Origin: a virus
Virus record (IMG/VR): IMGVR_UViG_3300033997_000243
Coordinates: 1-64,000 of that record
DNA: 64,000 nucleotides
Reading direction: 5' to 3' (one strand)
A program made the position numbers and the translations under genes. This document shows, in pieces, positions 51,801 to 60,769 of the stretch (the stretch's first letter is position 1; the number at the start of each line of letters is the position of its first letter). Below the pieces are notes generated by a model that worked only from the letters and a program-made list of their open reading frames with translations, had not been told where the DNA came from and did not search any database.

Positions 51801-52885
51801 ACGCAAACAATGTTTTATCTATACCAATGTTACTGGAAGTTGTTACTCCTAATAACACAGAACATTTGATTGATGTTGGCCGAAAAGTTGCTGTAGACAA
51901 TTCAGCTCATTTAGTAAATTTAAAATCAAGTATAGCCGTTGTTTATTCAAACGCTACTTACACAGTCAATGTCTTGGACACCAACAATGTTCAAGCCGTT
52001 GTGTTCAGTGGTTATGATAATCCAGTAATATTGACTGAGTTTACCGTTGTTAGGTATGACAATAAGCCTTTCACTTTATTTGATATGTCGAATGGTCAGG
52101 TTCTGCAATTTGGACACTCTCCAACTTACACACCTAACTATGTTTGGAGATCCGACACTGCTTATTACATTGATCGTGATGGTTGGTTTGATGACGAGCA
52201 AAATAGAAACTTTATTACTGCATCGAGAAATTGGTCAGTATCTGAATCACACACTGAAGTAAAAACATCTACGAATTTTTGGATTGTTAAACAACCAGAT
52301 CCTGTTAAATTTGTTTTGGATTATTCAGTTAATGACTCCAATGTTGTGTATGCCAATACTAAATATTCGGTCAGCGATTTGGGATCTGCCTACACGTTCA
52401 CTACGCAATATGCGGTTCCAATGGTAAGTGATTTAATAAGTTTTGCTCCAAAATATGATGCACGATTGAGTGGAACAGATCCAAAATTTGGATTAACTCG
52501 TATGACTGATGGAGATCCATCGAATCGCATTTACATCAAAGATCCATTCGATACTGTAGTACATAAGACAAATTCGCCTGTTGTTATTCGTGAAGTTGCT
52601 TACACAGATACAGATAGAAACTTTGTATTTGCTGTGGCTGCTGTTGAACCACTTGAATTTACATCTACGTTTGTTCGTACTCCACCTGCTAATGAATTGC
52701 ATCCTGGTTATTTTGCAACTCAAGAGCTTGCTGAAGATAACGCACTAACCTATGGTTATACGTCAGGACAATTTTACGCTGTTTACGTTGAAGAGAAAGG
52801 ATGGGCTTGGACAGCCATAATGCCTTGCGAAAACTTATGTAATCCAGACGATTGCCCTCCTCGTGGTTACATTCACGGCGGTTAA
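48890..52885 (+). CDS. Large fibre-like virion protein with propeller-like and Ig-like regions, 1331 aa
   Basis: The first 420 residues have repeated strand motifs with Asp and Asn turns (IIFDTDSKT, DNKLYAYAQGS, TIYVMSEHELVD, GRIYVSDVEAKKVYV), as in beta-propeller proteins. Residues about 430-870 contain several beta-sandwich modules with recurring segments such as PIRIQLFPAESNYTLMVNGV. Later parts are strand-rich with Asn and Tyr. The last 60 residues have YTSGQFYAVYVEEKGW and end with a Cys cluster, CENLCNPDDCPPRGYIHGG. A tail-fibre or baseplate protein is the best reading. GGAGAAA precedes the ATG. Confidence 0.6.
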   Translation: MRLIDVRPDREAGQRYTSLTFTPDPALFLFDAQGNPFANITISNGQLQTQSGSVLGSGADVAPDAELKILLSSSNTNGASAVSVVRQNGVVVGYYALITKNIATFSYDERYNDLFSAEVIPELTWAPNSQRYLKSFDFNGIQTHSYDLNAQPTNAFALNAFAVLDFNRNQTIIFDTDSKTIAKTLAGAGPISSSNLYGSDQIRLCTAVAYNKDNSIVIYDAFFSPITSLSLSDVAGVLFNDNKLYAYAQGSTVLKVWAVDSSLNFVAQPDITFAGRIHSLASKDTTIYVMSEHELVDLNDVALAALDADARNSYVNDNTLYITHGFNSFITKINLTDFSTQKINIPDALFLDVVIVQASGRIYVSDVEAKKVYVRDEFNQDWSVGFGAYGIALADEIYLFDAYANIPNKIDMDQLVYTLDSSEFIDITDFPLGDTGVTGPIEILTANKPIRIQLFPAESNYTLMVNGVPQPNVTSVTSNDSIQVRFDYIPGVPDPLFFGVVVDQQIFTASVYLDDSRIVPFDFKFNPVFGAAPESFVVSNTVTISHLTSPVEVETDTGIFVHNGNFVGTSVIIQNGDTLAVRVQADALGCAVVTARITIEQERFETPFSVSTLAESDTAVLPRPVLEFDSTYDNPLGTFVYSNEINLSGTNYEPTVFKIPDQYEAQFVVNGIESGQTITARTGDKIKIKVKTTYNYDTPHNVAVSTCYAVGGFVAYTIGDTTPDAFNFGTIVGASIKDFLSSNTVSITGIGNSVNVPVVVPYGTELYHNGQRVDLGSARLDWRGMPLNDVFRTINMDDGDTLQLKGYGRPIHGDTVNLSVYVGGRRGFWTIETFDSNISVTLDPELYFGQLGSAVETDTTVDYVRAQSYSMKVNHSNGTKAATVLKPIKVSNAPVVLGQPNSIVPESNKSLVLADHSEVVPQKNKNFSEILRDSNYVVTKPNIVTPSDFNYVFDAGVDLVSMRGLRINVGYANNVLSIPMLLEVVTPNNTEHLIDVGRKVAVDNSAHLVNLKSSIAVVYSNATYTVNVLDTNNVQAVVFSGYDNPVILTEFTVVRYDNKPFTLFDMSNGQVLQFGHSPTYTPNYVWRSDTAYYIDRDGWFDDEQNRNFITASRNWSVSESHTEVKTSTNFWIVKQPDPVKFVLDYSVNDSNVVYANTKYSVSDLGSAYTFTTQYAVPMVSDLISFAPKYDARLSGTDPKFGLTRMTDGDPSNRIYIKDPFDTVVHKTNSPVVIREVAYTDTDRNFVFAVAAVEPLEFTSTFVRTPPANELHPGYFATQELAEDNALTYGYTSGQFYAVYVEEKGWAWTAIMPCENLCNPDDCPPRGYIHGG

Positions 52886-52894
52886 GGAAAAATT

Positions 52895-54595
52895 TTGATG
52901 AAAAAACTTCGTTTCAACTTAAATCCGTTATCGGTTTCTAACTTGCTTTCTCTTAGTGCTAAATATGATGAACTTGATGATTTTTCTTGGCATAGATTTC
53001 ATGGATCTCGTGGAATAAAAATTGTCCAGCGTAGTCATACTCGCACTATAACTCAGAACGATATTTATGGTATTCGCGCTGCCAGAAGCGGCAACTTTTA
53101 TGTTGTGCTTCCTGATTTATACCATGTAAATTTTGCAATAACTCAAAAAGAAGCTAACAAACTTCTGGAGAACAGTAAAAAAGTCAAAAGACCTGCTATT
53201 AAAAATTTAGCAGGTCAAGACGGCAAGATTGTTCGGGTTATCAATAAACAATCCGACAATCGTGCATGGGATGCGGCTTATTTTAAAGCCGCTCGTGCTG
53301 TTAATGCTGAAGCAAAAGAAGGTGTAAATTTTGCCAATTACCAATGGCGTAGAGTTGGTGATCCTTCAGGCTTTACCGTAAAGAAAGCTGATAAAAAAAT
53401 TCACTACAAACGTGGTGATGTGTTTGGCATTCGCTTTATAAAACCTGCCACTGGTGGAGTGTTAATAGATCAGAATTTTAATCGGTTCGCTATTAACCTT
53501 GACACCTATGACATAATTCTTTCAATGACAACTGTTTTACCAAAAAATAAATGGCCTGAAGGTGGATTCACCAAGGCTGATATGGAAAACAGTATGGAAG
53601 AACAGCGTTTGCGTGAAAAAGAAAAGAGAGCAAGGGAACGTCAATTAATTCGTGAACGGGAAGCTGCTGCAAAACGTAAGCAAATTCAGGAGTTAAGTGA
53701 GAAACGTGCGGCTGAACGTCAAAGACGTAAACAAGAAGCTGAAGATGCTAAAGCTCATTTGCAAACTCTTGAAGAACACATGATTAAAGTTCGTAAATCC
53801 CAAACAGTTAAAATGTCTGACAAGGAAATTGCCAAGCAGATTAAACGTAGACGTTTAGTTAACGCTGAAGATCTTGGCTTGCGTGTTGATCATTTGGCTG
53901 ATGAAGAAGATTTCGATTTGAATTTAGATCTTGACAATCTTCAGATAGAAGGTGAGTTCAATAAAAAGGATGAACCTGAGCGCGAAGCGAAAAAAGTAGA
54001 AGTTGCTGAAATGTTTGAACAGGCAATTTCCGATCTTAAAAAGACTATACCAAAACCTAAACTGGATCTTTCTCAATTTGCTGAAGAAGAAACTGTTGAT
54101 GATCTTGAGGCAGACGAAGAAGTAGAGTACGAGTCCGATGAAGATCAGGAAGAATCTGAAGAAGAGTTTGAAGATGAAGTTGTTGAGGAACCGGAAGAAG
54201 AATTGGTTGAAGATGAAGATCCAGTTGATTTAGATACTGATGATTCAGAAGTAGATACTGCTATTAAAGAGCTTGAAGAACCTGAAGTGAAAAAAGTCGT
54301 TAAAGATTTTGAAGAAGGTTCGATCATAAAGTTCAATAATGATCGCAGTGAACAACGGGAATTCTTGATTTTCGACATATCTACTATGGAAGGTAGCGAT
54401 CACATTATCATCTACAAACTTTATGATTTGACCAACGAGCCTGATGACTATCGTACTGTACGTATTGATAAACGTCAGAAACGTAGAATCGAAGATATGG
54501 CCGAATTTGTTCGCAAGCTTCCGGTTCGTCAGTTGATTGAAAAACAAAGTTTAGCTGACACACTAACAAAAAATAAAGAACCTATTGAGAGTTGA
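52895..54595 (+). CDS. Coiled-coil acidic protein with an internal duplication, 566 aa
   Basis: Not recognised. Two related modules open it: FSWHRFHGSRGIK...NDIYGIRAA (about 29-67) and YQWRRVGDPSGFT...GDVFGIRFI (about 148-188), each followed by a strand with a conserved F-A-I. Residues about 230-315 are a highly charged coiled coil. Residues about 330-470 are strongly acidic (runs of Glu and Asp), then a small beta domain from about 478. Scaffold or packing-related proteins can look like this, but no direct evidence shows its role. Confidence 0.65.
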   Translation: MMKKLRFNLNPLSVSNLLSLSAKYDELDDFSWHRFHGSRGIKIVQRSHTRTITQNDIYGIRAARSGNFYVVLPDLYHVNFAITQKEANKLLENSKKVKRPAIKNLAGQDGKIVRVINKQSDNRAWDAAYFKAARAVNAEAKEGVNFANYQWRRVGDPSGFTVKKADKKIHYKRGDVFGIRFIKPATGGVLIDQNFNRFAINLDTYDIILSMTTVLPKNKWPEGGFTKADMENSMEEQRLREKEKRARERQLIREREAAAKRKQIQELSEKRAAERQRRKQEAEDAKAHLQTLEEHMIKVRKSQTVKMSDKEIAKQIKRRRLVNAEDLGLRVDHLADEEDFDLNLDLDNLQIEGEFNKKDEPEREAKKVEVAEMFEQAISDLKKTIPKPKLDLSQFAEEETVDDLEADEEVEYESDEDQEESEEEFEDEVVEEPEEELVEDEDPVDLDTDDSEVDTAIKELEEPEVKKVVKDFEEGSIIKFNNDRSEQREFLIFDISTMEGSDHIIIYKLYDLTNEPDDYRTVRIDKRQKRRIEDMAEFVRKLPVRQLIEKQSLADTLTKNKEPIES

Positions 54596-54596
54596 C

Positions 54597-56561
54597 ATGA
54601 CAAAAACTCAATTAAAATCTTTTCTTAGTGATGGGTGGCGTAAAGCCACTCGCACTGAGTTTGATGCACTATTGGATTATTTAGATCACCAATACTACAA
54701 TCTGGCTAAAAAACCGATTGCAGATAATGATTACGATGATCTGAAGGAAAAATATTTATCTCGGTTTCCTAAATCACCTCGTAAGTTCAAAGTGGGACAT
54801 AAGGTTGGGAATAAAAGAGTCGAAGTGCGTTTACCTAATCCAATGAGTAGTCTTGATAAAATCAAAGACGATAAAAAAATTGGATTATTCACCAAGAAAT
54901 ACAGTGGCCCTTACGTTCTCAGTGACAAAGAAGATGGAATGAGTTTACAACTTTGTTATGACAAAGGTGTTCCAGTCGAATTGTATTCTCGTGGTGATGG
55001 ATTAAAGGGCCAAGATATTTCTCATTTACTTCCTTATCTAAAGATTCCAAAACGCATTAAAATTAAAACACGTTTTGACATTCGTGTCGAAGCAATTGCG
55101 GCTAACTCTACTTTTGATAAACATCTGCATAAGGATTCTGGTGGAGATTTTAGTGCAGTACGTAATGCGGCTGGTGGCATCATTAATAAGTTACCTACCA
55201 GTAAAGATTTTGCAAAGTACGCAAACTACGCAAAACATTTGACTCTGTTCGCCTTTAAAATTCTTAACGGCCAAGGAAGTAAACTTAAACCAAGCGCTCA
55301 GTTTAAATTGCTTGAATCGCTTGGCTTCAAAGTAGTGCCTCATAAAGTTGTCAAAACAATCAACTTCAGTATTCTTTCGGAATACTTGGCAAAACGCATT
55401 CAACTTAGTGATTATGAAATTGACGGCATTGTTGTCGAAGAAGATAACTACTATCCTGTAGGTCATGAAGATCCAAAACACGCTAAGTCTTTTAAAGAAA
55501 ATAGCGCAGCCAGTATGGTGGATATTCCAGTTAAATCTGTTGAGTGGGAAGCAAGTCGTACTGGAAATTTAATTCCGGTTGTTACCATTAAACCTACTCG
55601 AATTGGTGGAGTTACAGTAAGCAACTTTACTGGACACAACGCATTTTATATTCAACATGGATATAAAAGTGAGTTGAAAGATACACCTCCATATAAAGCT
55701 CGACCTTTAGGTAAAGGCGCGATCATTCGTGCTGTAAGATCTGGCGGTGTAATTCCTTATATTGTTGAAGTGGTTAAGGCCGCACCTAAACCACAGATGC
55801 CAGATGTTCCTTATAAAATATCTGGTATACACGCCAAACTTTTAAACAAAACAAGTTCAGGTTCTGATCTTCAGAAGCAAAAGAAAATTGAACACTTCTT
55901 TGTTCGTATCGGTGTGGATGGATTCAAACTTAGTACCGTACAAAAGTTTTGGGACAACGGTTACAAAAAACTCAGCCAATTTCTTAAATTGGATGCCGAA
56001 GATTTTATCAACATCGAAGGTCTAGGTACACGTAAAGCCCAACTGTTTGAACAAAGTTTAGAGAAAGCTTTGAGTGAACTTACCTTTACTAAAGTTGCTG
56101 ATGCCAGCGGTTATCTTTTGAATTTTGGTACTCGTAGACTTGACGCTATTTCTGAAGCATATCCTGATGTTTTATCTTGGGCTGATAAATATAGTCAGAG
56201 TCAGATAGAAACTAAAATACGTATGCTCACTGGTTTTAAAGATTTGGCCGATGAATTTGCTATTGCCTTACCTAAGATCAAAAAGTTTGTAGATACATTC
56301 AAACTCAAGATTAAGGTTGTTAAGAAAGTTATTAAAGGCAATAAATTGTCGGGAACAAACGTAACCTTTACTGGTGTACGTGACGAAGAACTGAAAAAGT
56401 TCATTACAGAGCAAGGCGGCAAGGTACAGGACTGGCGCAAGGACACTAATTTAGTCTTAGTGAAAGATCTTGGCTTCTCAAGTGGAACCACAGGTAAAGC
56501 GCAGGATGCTGGTATTCCAATTATGTCTGTGGAACAATTCCGCAAAAAATACAGGGTGTAA
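54597..56561 (+). CDS. ligA: NAD-dependent DNA ligase (LigA type), zinc finger lost
   Basis: 654 aa. NAD-binding Ia domain: YYNLAKKPIADNDYDDL (Tyr33, Tyr34, Asp43, Asp45, Tyr46, Asp47). Adenylation motif KEDG at 111-114 with Lys111 as nucleophile. OB-fold ASRTGNLIPVV, then helix-hairpin-helix GLGTRKAQLFEQ. A BRCT domain covers about 584-654 (NVTFTGVRDEELKKFI, ending VEQFRKKY). The four-Cys zinc finger expected before the HhH domain is absent: no Cys at all occurs between about 400 and 460. The start at ATG 54597 begins 1 nt after the preceding stop. It would seal nicks in replication and recombination. Confidence 0.9.
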   Translation: MTKTQLKSFLSDGWRKATRTEFDALLDYLDHQYYNLAKKPIADNDYDDLKEKYLSRFPKSPRKFKVGHKVGNKRVEVRLPNPMSSLDKIKDDKKIGLFTKKYSGPYVLSDKEDGMSLQLCYDKGVPVELYSRGDGLKGQDISHLLPYLKIPKRIKIKTRFDIRVEAIAANSTFDKHLHKDSGGDFSAVRNAAGGIINKLPTSKDFAKYANYAKHLTLFAFKILNGQGSKLKPSAQFKLLESLGFKVVPHKVVKTINFSILSEYLAKRIQLSDYEIDGIVVEEDNYYPVGHEDPKHAKSFKENSAASMVDIPVKSVEWEASRTGNLIPVVTIKPTRIGGVTVSNFTGHNAFYIQHGYKSELKDTPPYKARPLGKGAIIRAVRSGGVIPYIVEVVKAAPKPQMPDVPYKISGIHAKLLNKTSSGSDLQKQKKIEHFFVRIGVDGFKLSTVQKFWDNGYKKLSQFLKLDAEDFINIEGLGTRKAQLFEQSLEKALSELTFTKVADASGYLLNFGTRRLDAISEAYPDVLSWADKYSQSQIETKIRMLTGFKDLADEFAIALPKIKKFVDTFKLKIKVVKKVIKGNKLSGTNVTFTGVRDEELKKFITEQGGKVQDWRKDTNLVLVKDLGFSSGTTGKAQDAGIPIMSVEQFRKKYRV

Positions 56562-56562
56562 T

Positions 56563-57027
56563 ATGAAAAAACGCAGAATCCAATTGAACATACCTTTAAA
56601 AAGTTTGGCTGCTGGTGAACGTGTTCGTAAACAGACTGGTGTTATACCTTATGCTTACGATAAAAAGGGCGTGTTACATATTTTATTAATTAGTTCACGC
56701 CATGCTGGAAACTGGGGCATACCAAAAGGTAAAAAAGAAAAAGACTTGGGCAAAAAAGAAAGTGCTGAAGTTGAAGCTTGGGAAGAAGCCGGAGTCGATG
56801 GTGATGTTACCTTCAATCTCGGCCAATACTCTTACCGCAAAGGATCTACTGGTGTTGCTCAAAAAGTAACTGTGTACGGCCTTAAGGTAGAGAATATGTA
56901 CAAAAAGTTTCCAGAAAAAGATATGCGCGTTCGCAAATGGTTTGAAGCCAAAGATGCTTTGAAAAAACTTAATGCAAAATTGCGCCCATTTCTTTCTCAT
57001 TTGATTGTAAACTTAGACAACGAATAG
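56563..57027 (+). CDS. NUDIX hydrolase
   Basis: 154 aa from ATG 56563; the earlier in-frame start lies inside the ligase gene. The Nudix box is clear in outline: WGIPKGKKEKDLGKKESAEVEAWEEAGV, with catalytic EE and Gly in place. The conserved Arg of REUxEE reads Val. The family hydrolyses nucleoside diphosphates linked to another group; the substrate cannot be read from this sequence. It follows the ligase gene by 1 nt and precedes the next gene by 10 nt. Confidence 0.75.
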   Translation: MKKRRIQLNIPLKSLAAGERVRKQTGVIPYAYDKKGVLHILLISSRHAGNWGIPKGKKEKDLGKKESAEVEAWEEAGVDGDVTFNLGQYSYRKGSTGVAQKVTVYGLKVENMYKKFPEKDMRVRKWFEAKDALKKLNAKLRPFLSHLIVNLDNE

Positions 57028-57037
57028 TAGGTACATT

Positions 57038-57958
57038 ATGTTTGGTAGCATGATTGTAGCCAGCGACTATTGGAGACACTTTATACCTTTTGCTCCTGAC
57101 ATTGAAGTATCAGTCACTTTGGGGCAAGAGGTATTTATTGATCTTGAGCCTTATATAATTCAGGGCGCTCGTGATTTCTTTGATAGTTCAAGTCCAGATC
57201 CTTTAGTTCTACCTTTACGTGTTCCTGTTCAACGTGGTTGGCGTTTGGATTATATTGCTGAAGTTATGCCAAAGAAAGGCACTTTACGAAAAGATGAATT
57301 CAAGAAAGGATTTATTTATAGACCTTATGGTGAGATTGGTAATACGGAGGATTGCTTTAACTATCAATTCAGCAATGGAACACAAAAATCCAATTTTGGC
57401 AAAATCTCTATAAATGTAATTGAGCCATTTAAAGTAGATTGGAAAATATATGCTAAAACTCGTGATGATGTTACAGGTATATCTCCTGCGCGTTTCAGAA
57501 TGAGCATTAGCGTTGCGGCCAATCATCCAAGTTTCTTTCTTGATACGATTCACGGTTTCCGTTGGTACTATGAACGTATTTATGTGGATCAAGATGGCTT
57601 TGTTCGTAATGTAAGAACATTCATGTACGGATTTGAAACATTTACCAATTCAGATCAACGTACAACCATGATTGATCGCGCTAGAAATCTTAGCGAAAGA
57701 ACATTTAAAACAGACTCTGACATTGTTGGTATAGATCCTCGCACTAATCTGCGCTATGTACCAACAAACAAGTTTCCTAAAATAGAATGTGAGTTCTGGA
57801 ATTTTCCGTACTCAAGAAGAGTTTATTACGCTTCTGATAGCCCTGCTTTCTATTTGGTCACTGACATGAGCAGACCTGAAGTTTATACTTTACCAATCGA
57901 ATCTTTATTTACAAGAAGCTGGAACACCAGCGGAAAAATAATACTACCACCAGTGTAG
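57038..57958 (+). CDS. Protein with a cadherin/Ig-like repeat, possible virion protein, 306 aa
   Basis: Residues about 70-135 follow the cadherin-like Ig pattern: KGTL, then FIYRPYGEIG, then EDCFNYQFSNG and GKISINVIEP, which matches a G-TL, FxYxP, DxFxYxxxDG, VxIxV layout. The rest is beta-rich, with aromatic clusters (FRWYYERIYVDQDGF). It has no signal peptide. Similar domains decorate phage tails. A weak ribosome binding site (AGTAGGTACATT) precedes ATG. Confidence 0.55.
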   Translation: MFGSMIVASDYWRHFIPFAPDIEVSVTLGQEVFIDLEPYIIQGARDFFDSSSPDPLVLPLRVPVQRGWRLDYIAEVMPKKGTLRKDEFKKGFIYRPYGEIGNTEDCFNYQFSNGTQKSNFGKISINVIEPFKVDWKIYAKTRDDVTGISPARFRMSISVAANHPSFFLDTIHGFRWYYERIYVDQDGFVRNVRTFMYGFETFTNSDQRTTMIDRARNLSERTFKTDSDIVGIDPRTNLRYVPTNKFPKIECEFWNFPYSRRVYYASDSPAFYLVTDMSRPEVYTLPIESLFTRSWNTSGKIILPPV

Positions 57959-57966
57959 GGGAATTT

Positions 57967-59091
57967 ATGAGAGTTGCAGTTTATACAACATGCTTTAACA
58001 ATTTAAGTATCATTGAGAATTTTCTTGCGGAAACAAAGCAAGCAAGTTTGATCTTTATTATGGATCTTGGAAGTACAGATGGATCTTATGAAGCACTTAA
58101 AGCCGCTGAAAACTCAGATTCCAGAATTAAAGTTTCTGAATTTGGGGCTGCTAGTGGAATGGATTTGGCTGCGGCTAAAAACATGCTTCTTCATATGTGC
58201 CAAAATACTTATGCTGATTGGTGTGTAAATTTTAATATAGACTGCAACTTATCTTTATTTACTAAAGGTGGCTGGTTTTCCGCTCTGGAGAAAGCTGTTT
58301 CAGAAAATCCAAGCGCGACAAATTTTTCTATATCCCACTCACTTCTACAGTTAAGGGATAATAACACTACACTGGGTATTTCCTCCACAACACAAGTTAC
58401 CACTATTGTAAGTGGTACAGCTCGTGCTGTATGGGAACACCCAGTTTTTCCCGTTTTAAAGGCCGTTGGTGATAACGCTTATGCCAGCATTACAATGTCA
58501 ACCTCAAGTTTTGGTATCTATGATTTTATACAACAAAACATAGATTACTGGAACAAGAATCGTTCAAGTCAACTTGCCACTTATTATGCTGCTCGTGCGC
58601 TATCCAATAGCTCTAATATCAAAAGCTTTTTGCCTACACTAGAGGCAGCATTGAACCTTGAGCTTGATAGTAGTCTGGATCTATGTGTAGAAATTTGTTG
58701 TCTGTTAAATCAAATAACAGATGATAGTAAATTTTTATATCGTGCTCTTTCCTATTGCCCTACCTCAAGAGATGTATTTTATTCTCTTGCTCATGACTTT
58801 TTCTTGGATGAAGATTACTGGCAGTGTATAGGCATTTGTCATCAAATCCTCAAGATTCCTCAAGATGCTGATAATTTTATTGTATATCGCGATCCGAACA
58901 TTCTGTCAAAGACATATCACTTACTTTCCACTGCTTTATACAGAATTGATTCCGAGGTTTTACTTGGTGAATCCATAAAATACTTAGAGCAAGCTATTCA
59001 GCTAGATCCTAATTCTGTTGCACTTAAGAATGATTTAGCTAAGTTGATTCAAGCTGCTCAGGAGACTAATAGTGAAGAAAGTACAACTTGA
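57967..59091 (+). CDS. Glycosyltransferase family 2-like protein fused to TPR repeats
   Basis: 374 aa. The N-terminal MRVAVYTTCFNN and FIMDLGSTDGSYEALK (Asp33, STDGS 36-40) are typical of GT2 enzymes of GT-A fold. The expected metal-binding DxD region reads CVNFNIDCNLS, so it is altered or uses NID. Residues about 210-365 are helical, ending with a tetratricopeptide-like unit (SIKYLEQAIQLDPNSVALKNDLAKL). Known GT2-TPR proteins modify proteins or DNA in some phages and bacteria; the acceptor here is unknown. It ends overlapping the next gene by 20 nt. GGGG precedes the ATG. Confidence 0.6.
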   Translation: MRVAVYTTCFNNLSIIENFLAETKQASLIFIMDLGSTDGSYEALKAAENSDSRIKVSEFGAASGMDLAAAKNMLLHMCQNTYADWCVNFNIDCNLSLFTKGGWFSALEKAVSENPSATNFSISHSLLQLRDNNTTLGISSTTQVTTIVSGTARAVWEHPVFPVLKAVGDNAYASITMSTSSFGIYDFIQQNIDYWNKNRSSQLATYYAARALSNSSNIKSFLPTLEAALNLELDSSLDLCVEICCLLNQITDDSKFLYRALSYCPTSRDVFYSLAHDFFLDEDYWQCIGICHQILKIPQDADNFIVYRDPNILSKTYHLLSTALYRIDSEVLLGESIKYLEQAIQLDPNSVALKNDLAKLIQAAQETNSEESTT

Positions 59092-60769
59092 TCTAGTGGA
59101 TTCATTGTTTGTATCTGAATCCGCAAGAAAAATAACTAAAGAGCCTGATTGGTGGAAAAAATTATCCACCAATCAGCAAAAGAAGTATCTGGAAAAACAC
59201 AAAACAAGTCAACTTGCCAAATACCTGCGTGAAAAAGAAGCGCAGAAAAAACGTCTGGCTAAAAAGAAGGCGGAACGTGCGAATAAAGCAGTTGACGTTG
59301 AACCTGAAGAACTTGATCAGGATATAGCGGAACTTGAAGTTCCAGAGCCTGAAGTTGATTTGGTTCCTCCACTGACTCCTGTAGATCCTGCTAAAAAGAA
59401 GGAAAGTATTTTTAGCAGATTACGTAAAGCTGTTGCTCCAATTTTAAAACGTAAGAAAAGATCTCCAGAAGAATTAGCGGTTGCTATAGAACGTGTAACT
59501 CGTGACGAAATTGATCGCAGAGCAAACGATAAATTTCCACAAGTCAGATCTACAATCGCAGAACAGACATCCAAATTTAGCAATAAAGTAAAATCTGTTG
59601 CTAGTGCCATAAGCGATCAATTATCACCTGCAAAGAAAAAAGAATTAGGTTCTTACCTTAAAGCAAAATCTAAGGGAATGAGTACCAAGAATGATTCTAA
59701 AGGTGAACAAGTTGCTCGTGATGTAGGTTTTGGTCTTGCTGAAGTTGCATTAGGCTTAGGTGCGTTAGTAGCAGTTTTTTCAGGTGCTGCTGTTATAGCT
59801 GGAGCATTGACTGCCGCTTATCTTGGTTTCCGTGATTATAAATCAACTATTCCACGTTCACGTAAAAAAGATATTCCTGTTCCACAACAAGAGCAAGAAA
59901 ATCCAGCTGAAGTTGAACAGAACTCTACTGAAACCAAAGCGCAGGAAAGCACTGATACAAGTAATCAACAAGAGACAGTTCCTTCTGAAACTAAAGTGGA
60001 AGAAGTTAAGACTGAGCCAGTTAAAGAAAAAGACGATCTAGATTTTGAAGATGACGATTCAGAACTTGATCGTATGCTGGAAAATGCACATAAAAGTTTA
60101 GAGGAAGAAGAACCTGCTTCTGAAAAAGCTCCAGAGGAATTGGAAAGTAAATCTTCTGATGCAGAAATTGAAGATGATCCTGTTGAATTCTTAACAGCTG
60201 ATTTTGCTGTGTGGTTACAAGATCAAGATTTAGATTTGATTGCACGTAAGATCTCTGAATACATTGCTATAGAAGAAATGAAGGCCGAAGGTTGGCAACC
60301 AAAGCTTAGTGATTTATCCGATGACGAACTTGACGCTGTTTTAAGTCCTCGTCAAGAAATAGAAGAACTTGTGTCCAATAGTTCTGATGACTCTGATGAA
60401 GATTACGAACAGCTTTATGTTGAAGTTTCTGACGATAAGCCTAAAAAGCTTACACTACGCTGCGATAAAGAATGCGCCAAACTTCCTGTTGATCAACGCT
60501 GGCGCTATAACTTACGCTTTGGAAATCGTATTATAGGAAATATTCGTTGTGTTGACAAAACAACCGGCGGAAAATTTTCACGTAAATGGATATGTGTGTT
60601 AGAGGATGGATTTGACGAAAGCGTATATCGTTCAGGTCGTCCAATTAAAAATGATCAACCGTACACACTTATCAAACGCGGAAAAATTTATCTTGTTCAG
60701 CCAATCAAACAAACATTTGATGAATGTTATGCTTGGGCTAAATTGAACATAGACAAGGAATTTTTATGA
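59072..60769 (+). CDS. Large charged protein with two membrane-like segments, 565 aa, GTG start
   Basis: Not recognised. GTG 59072 follows GGAG at good spacing and overlaps the previous gene by 20 nt. Residues 1-210 are Lys- and Arg-rich. Residues about 217-252 are hydrophobic with Gly and Ala (LAEVALGLGALVAVFSGAAV), possibly one or two membrane helices. Residues about 265-460 are acidic, rich in Glu, Ser and Asp. The last 110 residues form a small beta domain with four Cys (LRCDKECAK, IRCVDK, WICVLED). The role is unknown; the layout suggests a membrane-linked or packing-related protein. Confidence 0.6.
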   Translation: MKKVQLDLVDSLFVSESARKITKEPDWWKKLSTNQQKKYLEKHKTSQLAKYLREKEAQKKRLAKKKAERANKAVDVEPEELDQDIAELEVPEPEVDLVPPLTPVDPAKKKESIFSRLRKAVAPILKRKKRSPEELAVAIERVTRDEIDRRANDKFPQVRSTIAEQTSKFSNKVKSVASAISDQLSPAKKKELGSYLKAKSKGMSTKNDSKGEQVARDVGFGLAEVALGLGALVAVFSGAAVIAGALTAAYLGFRDYKSTIPRSRKKDIPVPQQEQENPAEVEQNSTETKAQESTDTSNQQETVPSETKVEEVKTEPVKEKDDLDFEDDDSELDRMLENAHKSLEEEEPASEKAPEELESKSSDAEIEDDPVEFLTADFAVWLQDQDLDLIARKISEYIAIEEMKAEGWQPKLSDLSDDELDAVLSPRQEIEELVSNSSDDSDEDYEQLYVEVSDDKPKKLTLRCDKECAKLPVDQRWRYNLRFGNRIIGNIRCVDKTTGGKFSRKWICVLEDGFDESVYRSGRPIKNDQPYTLIKRGKIYLVQPIKQTFDECYAWAKLNIDKEFL

